A stretch of DNA of 64,000 nucleotides, from positions 71,399,491-71,463,490 of the forward strand of contig JALGPY010000003.1 in NCBI GenBank assembly GCA_023055425.1. Direction: 5' to 3'. The notes beneath the pieces are model-generated. The model was not told where the DNA came from. It saw only the letters and a program-made list of their open reading frames with translations, and ran no database searches. Position 1 is the stretch's first letter. Each line of letters begins with the position of its first letter. The position numbers and the translations under genes were made by a program. This DNA comes from Linanthus parryae (lineage: Eukaryota > Streptophyta > Magnoliopsida > Ericales > Polemoniaceae). Shown piece after piece: positions 10,744-21,114 of this stretch.

Positions 10744-12174
10744 TGTAGGGTTTTGATTCATGGATCGCGCAAACGGAAGCATAATCAAACAAACAACCAT
10801 GCAAAACCCTCCAAGGATCACAAGTCTAGATGCATAACGATAGTAAAGGTAAGAAATCATAAACACACCTTTGGGTTCTCCTTGATGACTTCAAACGCGA
10901 ATAGTGTCACGTTCTCTATGGTTGATCCACGCCTAGAGTTGTTCCTAGATCTCCAATCACCTTGGTGCTAGCCCGGATTGAAAGGAGGGTGAAGAAATCA
11001 CGCAAAACGAGGCACCAAAGGGGGCTCGGCCCTTTGTGGCGTCGGGGACAAGGGGGCGGCGGCAAAGGGGGCGGCGTCCCTCTTTGTGGCTTGCTCTCTC
11101 TCTCCTTTGTTCTCTCCTACTCTTGTTATGTTCTCTCTAGAGCATAATATATATAGGGAAGGAAGGAGGAGGGTCCTTTATATAGTCCAACAACTCCTTG
11201 TCAACTACCTAAAGGACTTATTCTAGTCCTACTAGAGTTCAATTTAGTCCCTTCCTTGCAAATTAGTCCCTACTAAGTTTGCAAGGGTTTGCAAAGTGAT
11301 CCTTCTAATTAATTAATCCAATTAATTAATTCCACAATCTAGTACAACTCTATATAGCGTGTGACCCCATAGGTTCTATCTAGTTGGTAGCAACTATTTG
11401 CTAATATGGAGCGGTTTCTAGCAAAACATCCATTCTAGCCAACTAATAGAATAGTCATCTAGACAACCTTGTACAAGTAATTGTCTCATCCCTTTGCCTC
11501 CATATCCGGATTGGACACGAGACATACAAGTCACACTCGTATATCCAATCCCTAGTTTCTCGATCCATGGAATAGCCTTATTCGTGCAAATAACATCAAT
11601 ATCCCATATATTGATTTATTTGAGTCTGGCCAGACATTCTATAAGCACTATCCTCGAGTGGCCTTGGATATTTGCTCCCGTTATGTGGGAGGGGCAAATC
11701 CTCTCTACGTCCACTACGATCTCTAAGCTTGCTTCTCATTGTATCCAGTACACGCCTTTATAACTACCCAGTTACGGTGTAGCGTTTAACGCTACCAAGA
11801 TCACAATGATCCACAACTAGAATATCTAGTGACTTCAAGTCTAAGGATGACAATACCATTGTACCCGAGAAGCACTTGTGACTCAACATAACGTGTATGT
11901 AGCCTTCTCGGTGATGGGTCAATCCAGTGCAACATTCCGTAATGCACACCTATGTGTTGGATCGTGATATCTCCATATCAATCCAACCCCATACTAGTCT
12001 ATAGATGATTGTCCCAATTAATCATTATACTTGACTAGGGATATTTAAGATAAACAACACAATTGTAAATCTAAGGACTTCATTATATTAAATATCCAAT
12101 AAATAATAAATGAATTTCTAGCCAATTACAAATTCATACTAAACTAGATTGCCTCTAGGGCATCTATTCCAACA
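10744..12174 (-). repeat. Copia element 3' LTR
   Basis: On the plus strand it runs TGTAGGGTTTTGATTC to ATCTATTCCAACA and equals 17806-19236 in length (1431 bp) and, as far as checked, in sequence. A minus-strand TATA-like CTATATATAT lies at about 11145-11155. The short reading frames inside are not genes. Confidence 0.95.
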
Positions 12175-12186
12175 GTCTCCCACTTG
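12175..12186 (-). other. Copia polypurine tract
   Basis: The minus strand reads AAGTGGGAGAC directly before the 3' LTR start TGTTGG, the normal plus-strand priming site. Confidence 0.85.
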
Positions 12187-12188
12187 CA

Positions 12189-15100
12189 CTAGAGCCAATC
12201 TGGCGCATCTCGTATGCCCATACTCCTAGTGTGCCCTTCATGCTTCCACTGCGTGAGGGGTTTCGTAAGCGGGTCTGACAGATTATCATCTGTAGGAATC
12301 TTGCATATCCGAACGTCTCCTCTATCGATAATATCTCGAATCAGATGGAACTTCCTGAGCACGTGCTTGGACTTCTGGTGCGATCTTGGTTCCTTTGATT
12401 GCGCGATCGCCCCAGTGTTGTCGCAGAACAACTCCACTGGATCCGCAATGCTAGGGACCACACCAAGTTCAGAAACAAACTTTCTGATCCAAACAGCCTC
12501 CTTTGCTGCGCCATTTGCAGCAATGTACTCAGCCTCTGTTGTAGAATCAGCTACCGTCTCTTGCTTGGAACTCTTCCAGCTCACCGCTGCTCCATTCAGG
12601 CAAAACACATATCCCGACTGTGATCTAAAGTCATCTCTATCGGTTTGGAAGCTTGCATCAGTGTAACCCCTTACACGCAACTCTTCCTCACCGCCAAACA
12701 TCAAGAAAGCATCCTTAGTTCTTCTCAAGTACTTTAGGATGTTCTTGACAGCAATCCAGTGACTCTCACCTGGATTGGATTGGTATCTGCTTGTCATACT
12801 CAAGGCATGTGACACATCTGGTCTAGTACATAACATGGCGTACATGATGGATCCTATGGCCGAGGCATAGGGAATCCTACTCATGCGTTCCTTCTCAATC
12901 TCATTGGAAGGACAACCACTCTTCGAAAGAGTGATTCCATGTGACATGGGCAAGAATCCCTTCTTGGAATCTTGCATGTTGAACCGTTTCAACACCTTGT
13001 CAATATATGTACTTTGACTTAGGCCTAGCAACCTCTTAGATCTATCTCTATAGATCTTTATACCGAGTATATAGGCTGCTTCCCCTAAGTCCTTCATTGA
13101 GAAACACTTTCCTAGCCAATCTTTCACAGATTGCAGCATGGGAATGTCGTTTCCAATGAGTAGTATGTCATCCACATACAAGACCAGAAAAGCTACAGAG
13201 CTCCCACTAACCTTCTTGTAGACACAAGACTCATCTTCGTTTCTGATGAAGCCAAACTCTTTGACCACTTCATCAAAACGTCGATTCCAACTCCTAGAAG
13301 CTTGCTTCAATCCATAAATGGATCGTTGCAGCTTACAGACTTTGTTGGCTTGCTTTGGATCCTCAAAACCCTCCGGCTGTATCATATACACGTCCTCGAG
13401 GAGATTCCCATAAAGGAATGCTGTTTTGACATCCATCTGCCAAATCTCATAGTCGTAGTATGCTGCAATTGCAAGTAGGATTCGGATGGATTTGGTCATT
13501 GCGACTGGTGAAAAGGTTTCATCATAGTCAATACCATGAATCTGTCTGAATCCTTTAGCCACCAATCGGCCCTTATAGGTAATCACATTACCATCCATGT
13601 CGATCTTCTTCTTGAAGACCCACTTGCACCCTATGGGCCGCGCCCCATCAGGTGGTTCCACCAAAGTCCATACTTTGTTGGTATACATGGATTCCATCTC
13701 GGATCTCATGGCCTCAAGCCACTTCTGCGAGTCTGGGCCATTCATGGCCTCCTCATAGGTAGTAGGCTCATCATCTATGAGCATCGTGTCACCGGAATCA
13801 GTTACGAGAAGTCCGTACCTCTCGGGTTCCTGGCGCACTCTACTAGATCTACGAAGCTCTTGTGTTACCTGAACAGGTGGATCCACAACTGCTTGTGATT
13901 CCTGTTCATGTTCCATGATCGGTTCAGTGATTTGTGGTTCTTGAACCTCTTCAAGTTCTACATTCCTCCCACTTGCTTCTTTAGAGACAAACACGCCGGT
14001 CCGAGCAACAAACACTTTGTTCTCAGTTGGATTGTAGAAGTAGTATCCCTTAGTTTCCTTAGGGTACCCCACAAATTTACACTTATCCGATTTAGGCCCT
14101 AGCTTGTCTGATTGTAAACGTTTTACATAGACATCGCAGCCCCAAATCCTCATGAACGACAGTGTGGGACGCCTCCCACTCCACATCTCATGTGGTGTCT
14201 TCATGACTGATTTAGATGGAACACGGTTAATGGTAAAAGCTGCACTTAATAGAGCGTAGCCCCAAAATGATAATGGAAGATCGGTTTGACACATCATAGA
14301 CCGAACCATATCCAATAGGGTTCGATTCCTCCTCTCGGACACGCCATTCCATTGTGGCGTTCCGGGTGGAGTGAGTTGGGACACGATCCCACACTCTCTA
14401 AGATAGTCGTCAAACTCTTGGCTCAAGTATTCTCCTCCACGATCCGATCGTAGAGCCTTGATACTTTTGCCAAGTTGCTTCTCTACTTCATTCTTGAATT
14501 CTTTGAACACTTCAAAGGATTCGGATTTTGCCCTCATAAGGTACACAAATCCATATCTACTGTAATCATCAGTAAACGTAATGAAGTAGACGTAACCACC
14601 CCTGGCAGGCGTGGCAAATGGCCCACACACATCGGTATGTATGAGTGCCAATTGCTCACTAGTCCTCTCACCTTTCTTATTGAAAGGGGACTTTGTCATT
14701 TTTCCCAATAAACAAGCCTCACATGTCTCATATGATTCAAAATCAAATGAGTCTAGTAATCCATCCTTATGGAGTCTAGATACACGTTTCTCATTTATGT
14801 GGCCTAAGCGACAATGCCATAAATAAGCAGGATTTAAATCATTTATTTTAATCCGCTTGGTATTAATGTTGTAGACAGGATTACTTAGATCAAGGACATA
14901 AAGTCCATTAAATAATTGCGCACTAAAATAGTGAATATTATTCAAATAAAAGGAACAACAATTGTTCTTTATTGAAATAATAAAACCTTCCTTGTCCAAA
15001 CAAGAAATAGAAATAATGTTTCTGCTCATAGCAGGCACAAAATAGCAATTATTTAATTCTAAAACTAATCCTGAAGGCAGAGATAGCTCGCAAACGCCTA

Positions 15101-16124
15101 TGGCCAACGCAGCAACCTTTGCTCCATTCCCAACGCGCAGATCTACCTCCCCTTTAGCCAATCTTTTACTTCTCTTTAGATCCTGCATATTTCGACAAAT
15201 ATGAGATCCACATCCAGTATCTAATACCCATGATGTAGAGACAGTTAAATTGACATCTACAACGAAAATACCTGGTGGTGGTGGAATCACTATTCCAAGC
15301 CGCTTGTCCTCCAGATATTTTGGGCAGTTCCTCCTCCAGTGTCCAGGTTGACTACAGTAGTGACATTCACCCTTAGTCACGACCTTGGCAATCCCACCAA
15401 CAGGCTTAAGGGCTTGTTCCTTAGACTTAGCAACTGACTTGCCTTTGCCCTTGGAGGAAGAGGCAAACTTTTTACCCTTTCCTTTATGCACCATCATTAT
15501 GGCCTTGCCCTTACCCTTGTTGATGCTCTGTTCAGCCGTCCTCAACATGTTGAGCAAATCTGGCAGTGGTTTAACGATCTCGTTCATGTTATAGTTCATA
15601 ATGAACTGTCCATAACTCTCGGGCAACGATTGCAATACGAGATCGGTTGCCAACTCTTGGCCGACCGGGAACCCAAGCCGGGCGAGATTCTCCAAGTACC
15701 CGATCATTCGGAGTACATGGGGTCCCACCGGGTTCCCTTCTGCTAGATGACATTTGAACAGTGCCTTTGAGACCTCATACCTCTCTACCCTCGCCTGCTC
15801 TTGGAAGAGCTGCTTTAGATGTTCGATCATATCGACAGCATTCATGTTCTCATGTTGCTTCTGAAGCTCAGAGGTCATGGTGCAAAGCATTAGGCAGGCT
15901 GCATCATTAGCGTCATCAACACGCTTTTGATACGCCTTTAAGGCAGCAGGTGTCTGATTCTCTGGACCTTCTGGAACTTGCTCCTCTATTGCGTACAGCT
16001 TCTTTTCTTGCTTGAGAACAATTCTCAAGTTTCTGTACCAATCGAGAAAGTTGGTTCCAGAGAGCTTGTCCTTCTCAAGGACAGATCGTAGGGAATGTTG
16101 TGAACTCGATGAGTTGTTTGCCAT
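12189..16124 (-). CDS. Copia gag-pol polyprotein, 1311 aa, uninterrupted
   Basis: It encodes all proteins needed for copy-and-paste transposition in order. Gag occupies about 1-250, with a zinc knuckle CHYCSQPGHWRRNC at about 254-267. Protease has its active site VLDTGCGSH (Asp 302). Integrase has an HHCC finger (H437, H442, C468, C471) and a D-D-E core at about 498 (IHTDVCGP), 561 (RSDRGGEY) and 597 (NGVSERRN). Reverse transcriptase has QMDVKTAFL (Asp 898) and YVDDILL (983-986), and RNase H is at about 1190-1310 with YTDASF and TEAEYIAA. The integrase-before-RT order defines Ty1/copia. The ATG at 16124 begins MANNSSSSQHSL, a common gag start. No stop, shift or missing catalytic residue was seen. 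It lies 1.67 kb downstream of the PBS and 2 bp from the polypurine tract. Confidence 0.95.
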   Translation of the reverse strand: MANNSSSSQHSLRSVLEKDKLSGTNFLDWYRNLRIVLKQEKKLYAIEEQVPEGPENQTPAALKAYQKRVDDANDAACLMLCTMTSELQKQHENMNAVDMIEHLKQLFQEQARVERYEVSKALFKCHLAEGNPVGPHVLRMIGYLENLARLGFPVGQELATDLVLQSLPESYGQFIMNYNMNEIVKPLPDLLNMLRTAEQSINKGKGKAIMMVHKGKGKKFASSSKGKGKSVAKSKEQALKPVGGIAKVVTKGECHYCSQPGHWRRNCPKYLEDKRLGIVIPPPPGIFVVDVNLTVSTSWVLDTGCGSHICRNMQDLKRSKRLAKGEVDLRVGNGAKVAALAIGVCELSLPSGLVLELNNCYFVPAMSRNIISISCLDKEGFIISIKNNCCSFYLNNIHYFSAQLFNGLYVLDLSNPVYNINTKRIKINDLNPAYLWHCRLGHINEKRVSRLHKDGLLDSFDFESYETCEACLLGKMTKSPFNKKGERTSEQLALIHTDVCGPFATPARGGYVYFITFTDDYSRYGFVYLMRAKSESFEVFKEFKNEVEKQLGKSIKALRSDRGGEYLSQEFDDYLRECGIVSQLTPPGTPQWNGVSERRNRTLLDMVRSMMCQTDLPLSFWGYALLSAAFTINRVPSKSVMKTPHEMWSGRRPTLSFMRIWGCDVYVKRLQSDKLGPKSDKCKFVGYPKETKGYYFYNPTENKVFVARTGVFVSKEASGRNVELEEVQEPQITEPIMEHEQESQAVVDPPVQVTQELRRSSRVRQEPERYGLLVTDSGDTMLIDDEPTTYEEAMNGPDSQKWLEAMRSEMESMYTNKVWTLVEPPDGARPIGCKWVFKKKIDMDGNVITYKGRLVAKGFRQIHGIDYDETFSPVAMTKSIRILLAIAAYYDYEIWQMDVKTAFLYGNLLEDVYMIQPEGFEDPKQANKVCKLQRSIYGLKQASRSWNRRFDEVVKEFGFIRNEDESCVYKKVSGSSVAFLVLYVDDILLIGNDIPMLQSVKDWLGKCFSMKDLGEAAYILGIKIYRDRSKRLLGLSQSTYIDKVLKRFNMQDSKKGFLPMSHGITLSKSGCPSNEIEKERMSRIPYASAIGSIMYAMLCTRPDVSHALSMTSRYQSNPGESHWIAVKNILKYLRRTKDAFLMFGGEEELRVRGYTDASFQTDRDDFRSQSGYVFCLNGAAVSWKSSKQETVADSTTEAEYIAANGAAKEAVWIRKFVSELGVVPSIADPVELFCDNTGAIAQSKEPRSHQKSKHVLRKFHLIRDIIDRGDVRICKIPTDDNLSDPLTKPLTQWKHEGHTRSMGIRDAPDWL

Positions 16125-17792
16125 TTGGAATTCTACAAAAGGAAAATACGCAAGTTTTAGTATTTGTGAATTTTTTGACTATATTTAATAATGGCTAGTT
16201 TATTAAATATAGCTCCCACTATTTTACTACGGATTAATAACCCTCAAGATATTAATGCGGAAAATATCCTTATATTTTCTAGTGGGCCAAGATCCATCTT
16301 TTTCATCTCCTTATGAGCTTGCTTTGGCAAGTCACCCATAATTCGACTACTTCTTAGGTAGGAACAATTCCAATTGCATCCCATATGCAACTCTTGGTTC
16401 AACCGGGCAAATAACTCCTTATTTATCCATCCATATGGATAATCCCAATTGATTGCCTCTAGGTTTCTTAATCAAATTAATAGCCTAGTTGTGTTCAACC
16501 TCTTATCTAAACAATTGCACATTGTTACGTGCCATCGCATTCCATCATTATGAACCAAGTCGCCATGCTTTGGCACGCACGAACTTGATAAATAATGATG
16601 ATAATGAGTGTTTAAATAACGAGAAGGCAAGAAACACAATATTTAAAATTTGAGGGATTTTTCAATTTTAATTATTTTGTTGATCAATATCAACTAATCT
16701 ATCTATTTGAGTTTGGGCACAACTCCAAATAATAGATCCGGGTTGTCGAATTATCTTATTATCCTAATTGCATGCATCATCCATACACCAACCACACAAA
16801 TAATAAGACAATAAATAAACAACCACAAAACAGAAATTAAACGTGATGTGGATATGGCCTTTTCTAGACTAAGATAATTCCAAGCCAATGGAATTATCTA
16901 TGAACCCTAAACAAACACATCTCCATGCGTCTTGATCTTTTGGTCCATCCTTCATAGTCATGTGGTGTGCTCCATGCTCCATGCTCCATCTTTTGTGGCT
17001 CCTTTGGCTTTGGGCTTCTTTTCTCCCATCTTGGCTAACAATCTACTTTATCTAGCACTAGCTAACATCTATACTAAATAAAATAAATCTCACAAGTTGA
17101 GAAAAAAAATGGCACGCAGGCCATAAAACCCTAATTAATTATTACAATTAATTGATCGGCTCGCAGGCCGTAAAACCAAACCACAAAATTAAACATCCAC
17201 ATCAAACCACATCCTAAGGCCATATCCAATCACCATGCGATTTGCACATAAACAGTTAAAATCCAATTTTAACGCGCTTGGTCAATTTTAATTGATTTTA
17301 GGATTTCTAGGGTTAAAACGGTCCATGGGCCCAACAATCCAATTGCCCGGGCCCAAATAAGTGAACCATAAAGCCCTAGGGCCGGCCCGGCCCAAAACCC
17401 GCAAGCTAGGCCCGCGGGTTAGGGCCGCCCGGCCCCTTAGGGCTCCAAGCTTGGGCGGCAAGCAAGGGGGCGGTCCCCTAGGGGGCCGAACCTCCTTGTG
17501 GAGGTTGTTTCCAAAACAACCTCCTTGCTTGGAGCCCAAGTTTGGTTGTTTCCTTGTTGTGGGAGAACTCCTTCTTCCCCAAGGATGCCCAAACCCTAGA
17601 TCTAAGATCCTAAAATTTCTCAAACTCACCAATTCATGCATCCAATGCAATAATTGGGTCTTGTTATGATTAATTCTTTGACAAATTGCATCCAATGCTT
17701 GATTTGTCTTGTTTTACGCGATAAACAACAAATTAAGGTGTAAAACAACAAGAATGTAACACATAAACTACGTTTATGCTCTATGACCTGTG
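16125..17792 (-). other. Copia 5' leader
   Basis: The stretch between PBS and gag is 1.67 kb long. The gag-proximal part is AT-rich. The PBS-proximal part (about 17330-17600) is GC-rich, with GGCCCGGC-like runs that could fold strongly in RNA. Long untranslated leaders occur in Angela/BARE elements, where packaging and dimerisation signals lie. The small frames present are not recognised. Confidence 0.6.
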
Positions 17793-17804
17793 GCTCTGAT
17801 ACCA
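17793..17804 (-). other. Copia primer-binding site for initiator-Met tRNA
   Basis: The minus strand reads TGGTATCAGAGC one base after the 5' LTR. This is the standard plant copia PBS complementary to the 3' end of initiator methionine tRNA. Confidence 0.93.
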
Positions 17805-17805
17805 C

Positions 17806-19236
17806 TGTAGGGTTTTGATTCATGGATCGCGCAAACGGAAGCATAATCAAACAAACAACCATGCAAAACCCTCCAAGGATCACAAGTCTAGATGCATAAC
17901 GATAGTAAAGGTAAGAAATCATAAACACACCTTTGGGTTCTCCTTGATGACTTCAAACGCGAATAGTGTCACGTTCTCTATGGTTGATCCACGCCTAGAG
18001 TTGTTCCTAGATCTCCAATCACCTTGGTGCTAGCCCGGATTGAAAGGAGGGTGAAGAAATCACGCAAAACGAGGCACCAAAGGGGGCTCGGCCCTTTGTG
18101 GCGTCGGGGACAAGGGGGCGGCGGCAAAGGGGGCGGCGTCCCTCTTTGTGGCTTGCTCTCTCTCTCCTTTGTTCTCTCCTACTCTTGTTATGTTCTCTCT
18201 AGAGCATAATATATATAGGGAAGGAAGGAGGAGGGTCCTTTATATAGTCCAACAACTCCTTGTCAACTACCTAAAGGACTTATTCTAGTCCTACTAGAGT
18301 TCAATTTAGTCCCTTCCTTGCAAATTAGTCCCTACTAAGTTTGCAAGGGTTTGCAAAGTGATCCTTCTAATTAATTAATCCAATTAATTAATTCCACAAT
18401 CTAGTACAACTCTATATAGCGTGTGACCCCATAGGTTCTATCTAGTTGGTAGCAACTATTTGCTAATATGGAGCGGTTTCTAGCAAAACATCCATTCTAG
18501 CCAACTAATAGAATAGTCATCTAGACAACCTTGTACAAGTAATTGTCTCATCCCTTTGCCTCCATATCCGGATTGGACACGAGACATACAAGTCACACTC
18601 GTATATCCAATCCCTAGTTTCTCGATCCATGGAATAGCCTTATTCGTGCAAATAACATCAATATCCCATATATTGATTTATTTGAGTCTGGCCAGACATT
18701 CTATAAGCACTATCCTCGAGTGGCCTTGGATATTTGCTCCCGTTATGTGGGAGGGGCAAATCCTCTCTACGTCCACTACGATCTCTAAGCTTGCTTCTCA
18801 TTGTATCCAGTACACGCCTTTATAACTACCCAGTTACGGTGTAGCGTTTAACGCTACCAAGATCACAATGATCCACAACTAGAATATCTAGTGACTTCAA
18901 GTCTAAGGATGACAATACCATTGTACCCGAGAAGCACTTGTGACTCAACATAACGTGTATGTAGCCTTCTCGGTGATGGGTCAATCCAGTGCAACATTCC
19001 GTAATGCACACCTATGTGTTGGATCGTGATATCTCCATATCAATCCAACCCCATACTAGTCTATAGATGATTGTCCCAATTAATCATTATACTTGACTAG
19101 GGATATTTAAGATAAACAACACAATTGTAAATCTAAGGACTTCATTATATTAAATATCCAATAAATAATAAATGAATTTCTAGCCAATTACAAATTCATA
19201 CTAAACTAGATTGCCTCTAGGGCATCTATTCCAACA
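17806..19236 (-). repeat. Copia element 5' LTR, carries the promoter
   Basis: It is the partner of 10744-12174. In element orientation it starts TGTTGGAATAGATGCC and ends CTACA next to the PBS. The likely TATA box is CTATATATAT on the minus strand at about 18207-18217, giving transcription leftwards into the leader and gag-pol. Confidence 0.95.
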
Positions 19237-20445
19237 GAAAGTAGTAGCGCCCGAGGATCGCTCCGGAGCGCTTCTCTTTTTCTGCCTCTCCACTATAGGC
19301 TCGATGTTCTTCGTGCATTCGATTAATTTTGAAAACGTAGGCGTTTGCAGGTTGATGAGCATACCTTTGTACTCATCTCGCATGCACTGCAGGCATATCT
19401 CTACGAGCCTACTTTCGAGTATCACATCTTTGCATTCCAAGGACTTCGCCCTGAACTTCTTGATGAAAGTTATTCCTTCCTCCTCGCGCTTCTGATACAT
19501 CCGCGAGAGGTGGATCATTGTCACCTTTTCCTCCATCTGGAAGAACTTGGTGTAGAACTTTTGGACCATGTCGTCCCAAGTCTTCACGGACCCAGCTTCC
19601 AACGTCCTGTACCACTTGTACGCTACGTTCCCCAAAGATTTCGGGAACTCTCGCGTCAGCAGTTTGGGATCGGCTCCATACGGCCCCATGACATCGATGA
19701 AACGCATGACATGTTCATGAGCATTCCCATTAACGTCTTCGAACTTGTCCCATTTAGGAGCCTTGTACCCAACAGGGTTAGGCATGAGATAGATCTCTCG
19801 CGGGATAGGTGGATCGTTGTCTAGTTTCGGGATGATGGTATCCGCGAATGATTGGTGAGCCAAGATGGTGTCTATGCGCCTCTGCAGAGACGTCATACAC
19901 TCTGGAGTGTTTCCCTCGGTAGCAGGAGGAGGGGTTGCTGCAGGCGGAGGCGACACATATGCCGCAGGAGGACTGGGAACATATTGTGCGTTGACATTGC
20001 CCCAAATTGCCGTTGGAGGAGGCAAGGGATACTGCGAGGCCGGATTAGGTGCCAAAGCCGGAGGCTGAGGAGTATGAGCGGTGAGGGGCAACATCTGAGC
20101 TGTTGACCCTTGAATTGAGGGTAGTTGCGTAGTCGCCGGTGGAGTCTGCAGATTAGGGTTGGGGGGTGTGGTTGACACCCCTAGTCCTTGAGCGGTAGGG
20201 GCTCATCCTCCATGAGAAACGGCGGCGGCTGGTGCAGGGTTCGGTGCAAGAGTCCCCAAGACAGCCATGATCCATTCTAGCTGCGCAGATTGAGCTTTGA
20301 GAACCTTCGCCTGACTCTGGATGGTAGCGTCCAAGGCCTCTAGCGTCGGAGCTTCACCGGTGGTCGTAGGAGTGCGGCGGATCTCCTCTCCTGAGGCGGC
20401 TTCGGTGGAAGGCGATCTGTTACTGACATCATCCTCCTGAGACAT
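19237..20445 (-). pseudogene. Tat element gag N-terminal part, cut by copia, one in-frame stop
   Basis: From ATG 20445 the frame runs through a Pro/Ala-rich N-terminus with a TGA at 20203-20205. It then reaches the retrotransposon gag domain (YKAPKWDKFEDVNGNAHEHV, SLGNVAYKWYRTL, SWDDM-like KTWDDMVQKFYTKFF, LSRMYQKREEEGITFIKKF). Gag forms the virus-like particle. The frame reaches the TSD at 19237 at a codon boundary and continues in the same phase at 10738. The part up to the copia insertion has 403 codons. Confidence 0.88.
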
Positions 20446-20465
20446 GGTTGCTTATGATGGTAAGT

Positions 20466-20483
20466 TTCACGTCGGGTTCACCA
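20466..20483 (-). other. Tat element primer-binding site
   Basis: The minus strand reads TGGTGAACCCGACGTGAA starting three bases after the LTR end (CACA). TGG start, position and length fit a PBS complementary to a tRNA CCA end. I could not assign the tRNA, but it is not the initiator-Met type used by the other elements here. Confidence 0.6.
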
Positions 20484-20486
20484 AAA

Positions 20487-21114
20487 TGTGCACAAGAGAT
20501 TCCGGCAGGGAGAACTCCGTGTACACCGTAAGTAGAGGATCGGAAATGGCACAGGAAGAGTTGGGTTGTGTGTAGGGAGAGAGTAAGGCAGTAGTAATGT
20601 CTGAGAGAGAGACAGGAGTTTGGCAGAGCTTCCGCGTATGGCTGGTGCGTCCTCCTTTGTATGGAAAGGTTAACGTCCTATATATAACGGAGAATGTGAC
20701 TGTTGCAGTGTGGTTAATGCACCCATCATTGGCGGCTTAATTAGCTTAACCACAGTGGCACGTTCGTCCGCGTATATAGGGACCGTTACAGCACGTTATG
20801 CGCGAATACCGGAACCGTTATGCGGTTGACCGGGTTTGACCGGATTGACCGGGTTTATGGAGCTCGTGCCATAAATCTCTCAAAAGCAGTTACTAAAGGT
20901 CGCGCGCGGGCTTGGCTCGCACGCGACAGGACTTACTCTAGCCTCCAAACCACTAAGTCCCTACAAGTCCCATGCAGTGGTATGCGAGGGCCCTGTCTCG
21001 CAGCCCCCACATGGATCAGCGCGGCTGGTGATCCAGTGTATGTGGAGCACAATATGGTGTGCTGGATGGTTGCCACGTGGCCAAGATCTGTCAGCTCAGA
21101 AAGCACTATCTACA
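20487..21114 (-). repeat. Tat element 5' LTR, outer boundary approximate
   Basis: The inner end is well placed by the PBS: on the plus strand the LTR starts TGTGCACAAG at 20487. A minus-strand TATA-like TTATATATAGG lies at about 20677-20688, so transcription would head towards gag. The outer end is uncertain; CTACA at 21110-21114 would give TGTAGA...GCACA ends and a 628-bp LTR. The partner LTR is off the window, so neither end could be checked by comparison. Confidence 0.5.

Larger units (their letters stand above)
10744..19236 (-). mobile_element. Complete Ty1/copia retrotransposon, Angela/BARE-like, apparently intact and young
   Basis: The 8493-bp element has two 1431-bp LTRs, an initiator-Met PBS (17793-17804), a polypurine tract (12175-12186), a single open gag-pol frame and a perfect 5-bp TSD. 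No difference between the LTRs was found by eye. Read on the minus strand, the LTR starts TGTTGGAATAGATGCCCTAG, resembling the Angela/BARE group; the long LTR and 1.67-kb leader also fit. It lies inside the gag of the older gypsy element. Confidence 0.95.
1..21114 (-). mobile_element. Ty3/gypsy Tat-type LTR retrotransposon, decayed, 3' end off window, interrupted by a copia element
   Basis: Reading the minus strand from right to left gives LTR, PBS, gag, aspartic protease, RT, RNase H, a second RNase H, zinc-binding modules and integrase. A minisatellite and a multi-exon gene on the opposite strand follow. The KDVFAWEYDEMPGLD block, the extra RNase H between RT and integrase, and the antisense gene after integrase all fit the Tat (Ogre/Retand/Grande-like) lineage. 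Gag, protease and RT share one frame broken by in-frame stops at 20203-20205, 9440-9442, 9203-9205 and 9059-9061. Two frameshifts (about 7530 and 6530) and a stop at 5984-5986 follow. A complete copia element occupies 10744-19236. The 3' LTR is not in the window, and the right boundary is approximate. Confidence 0.85.

Noticed and set aside
10753..11763. Small frames duplicated at 17815-18825
   Set aside because: They are the copies within the two LTRs of one copia element, not a gene family.
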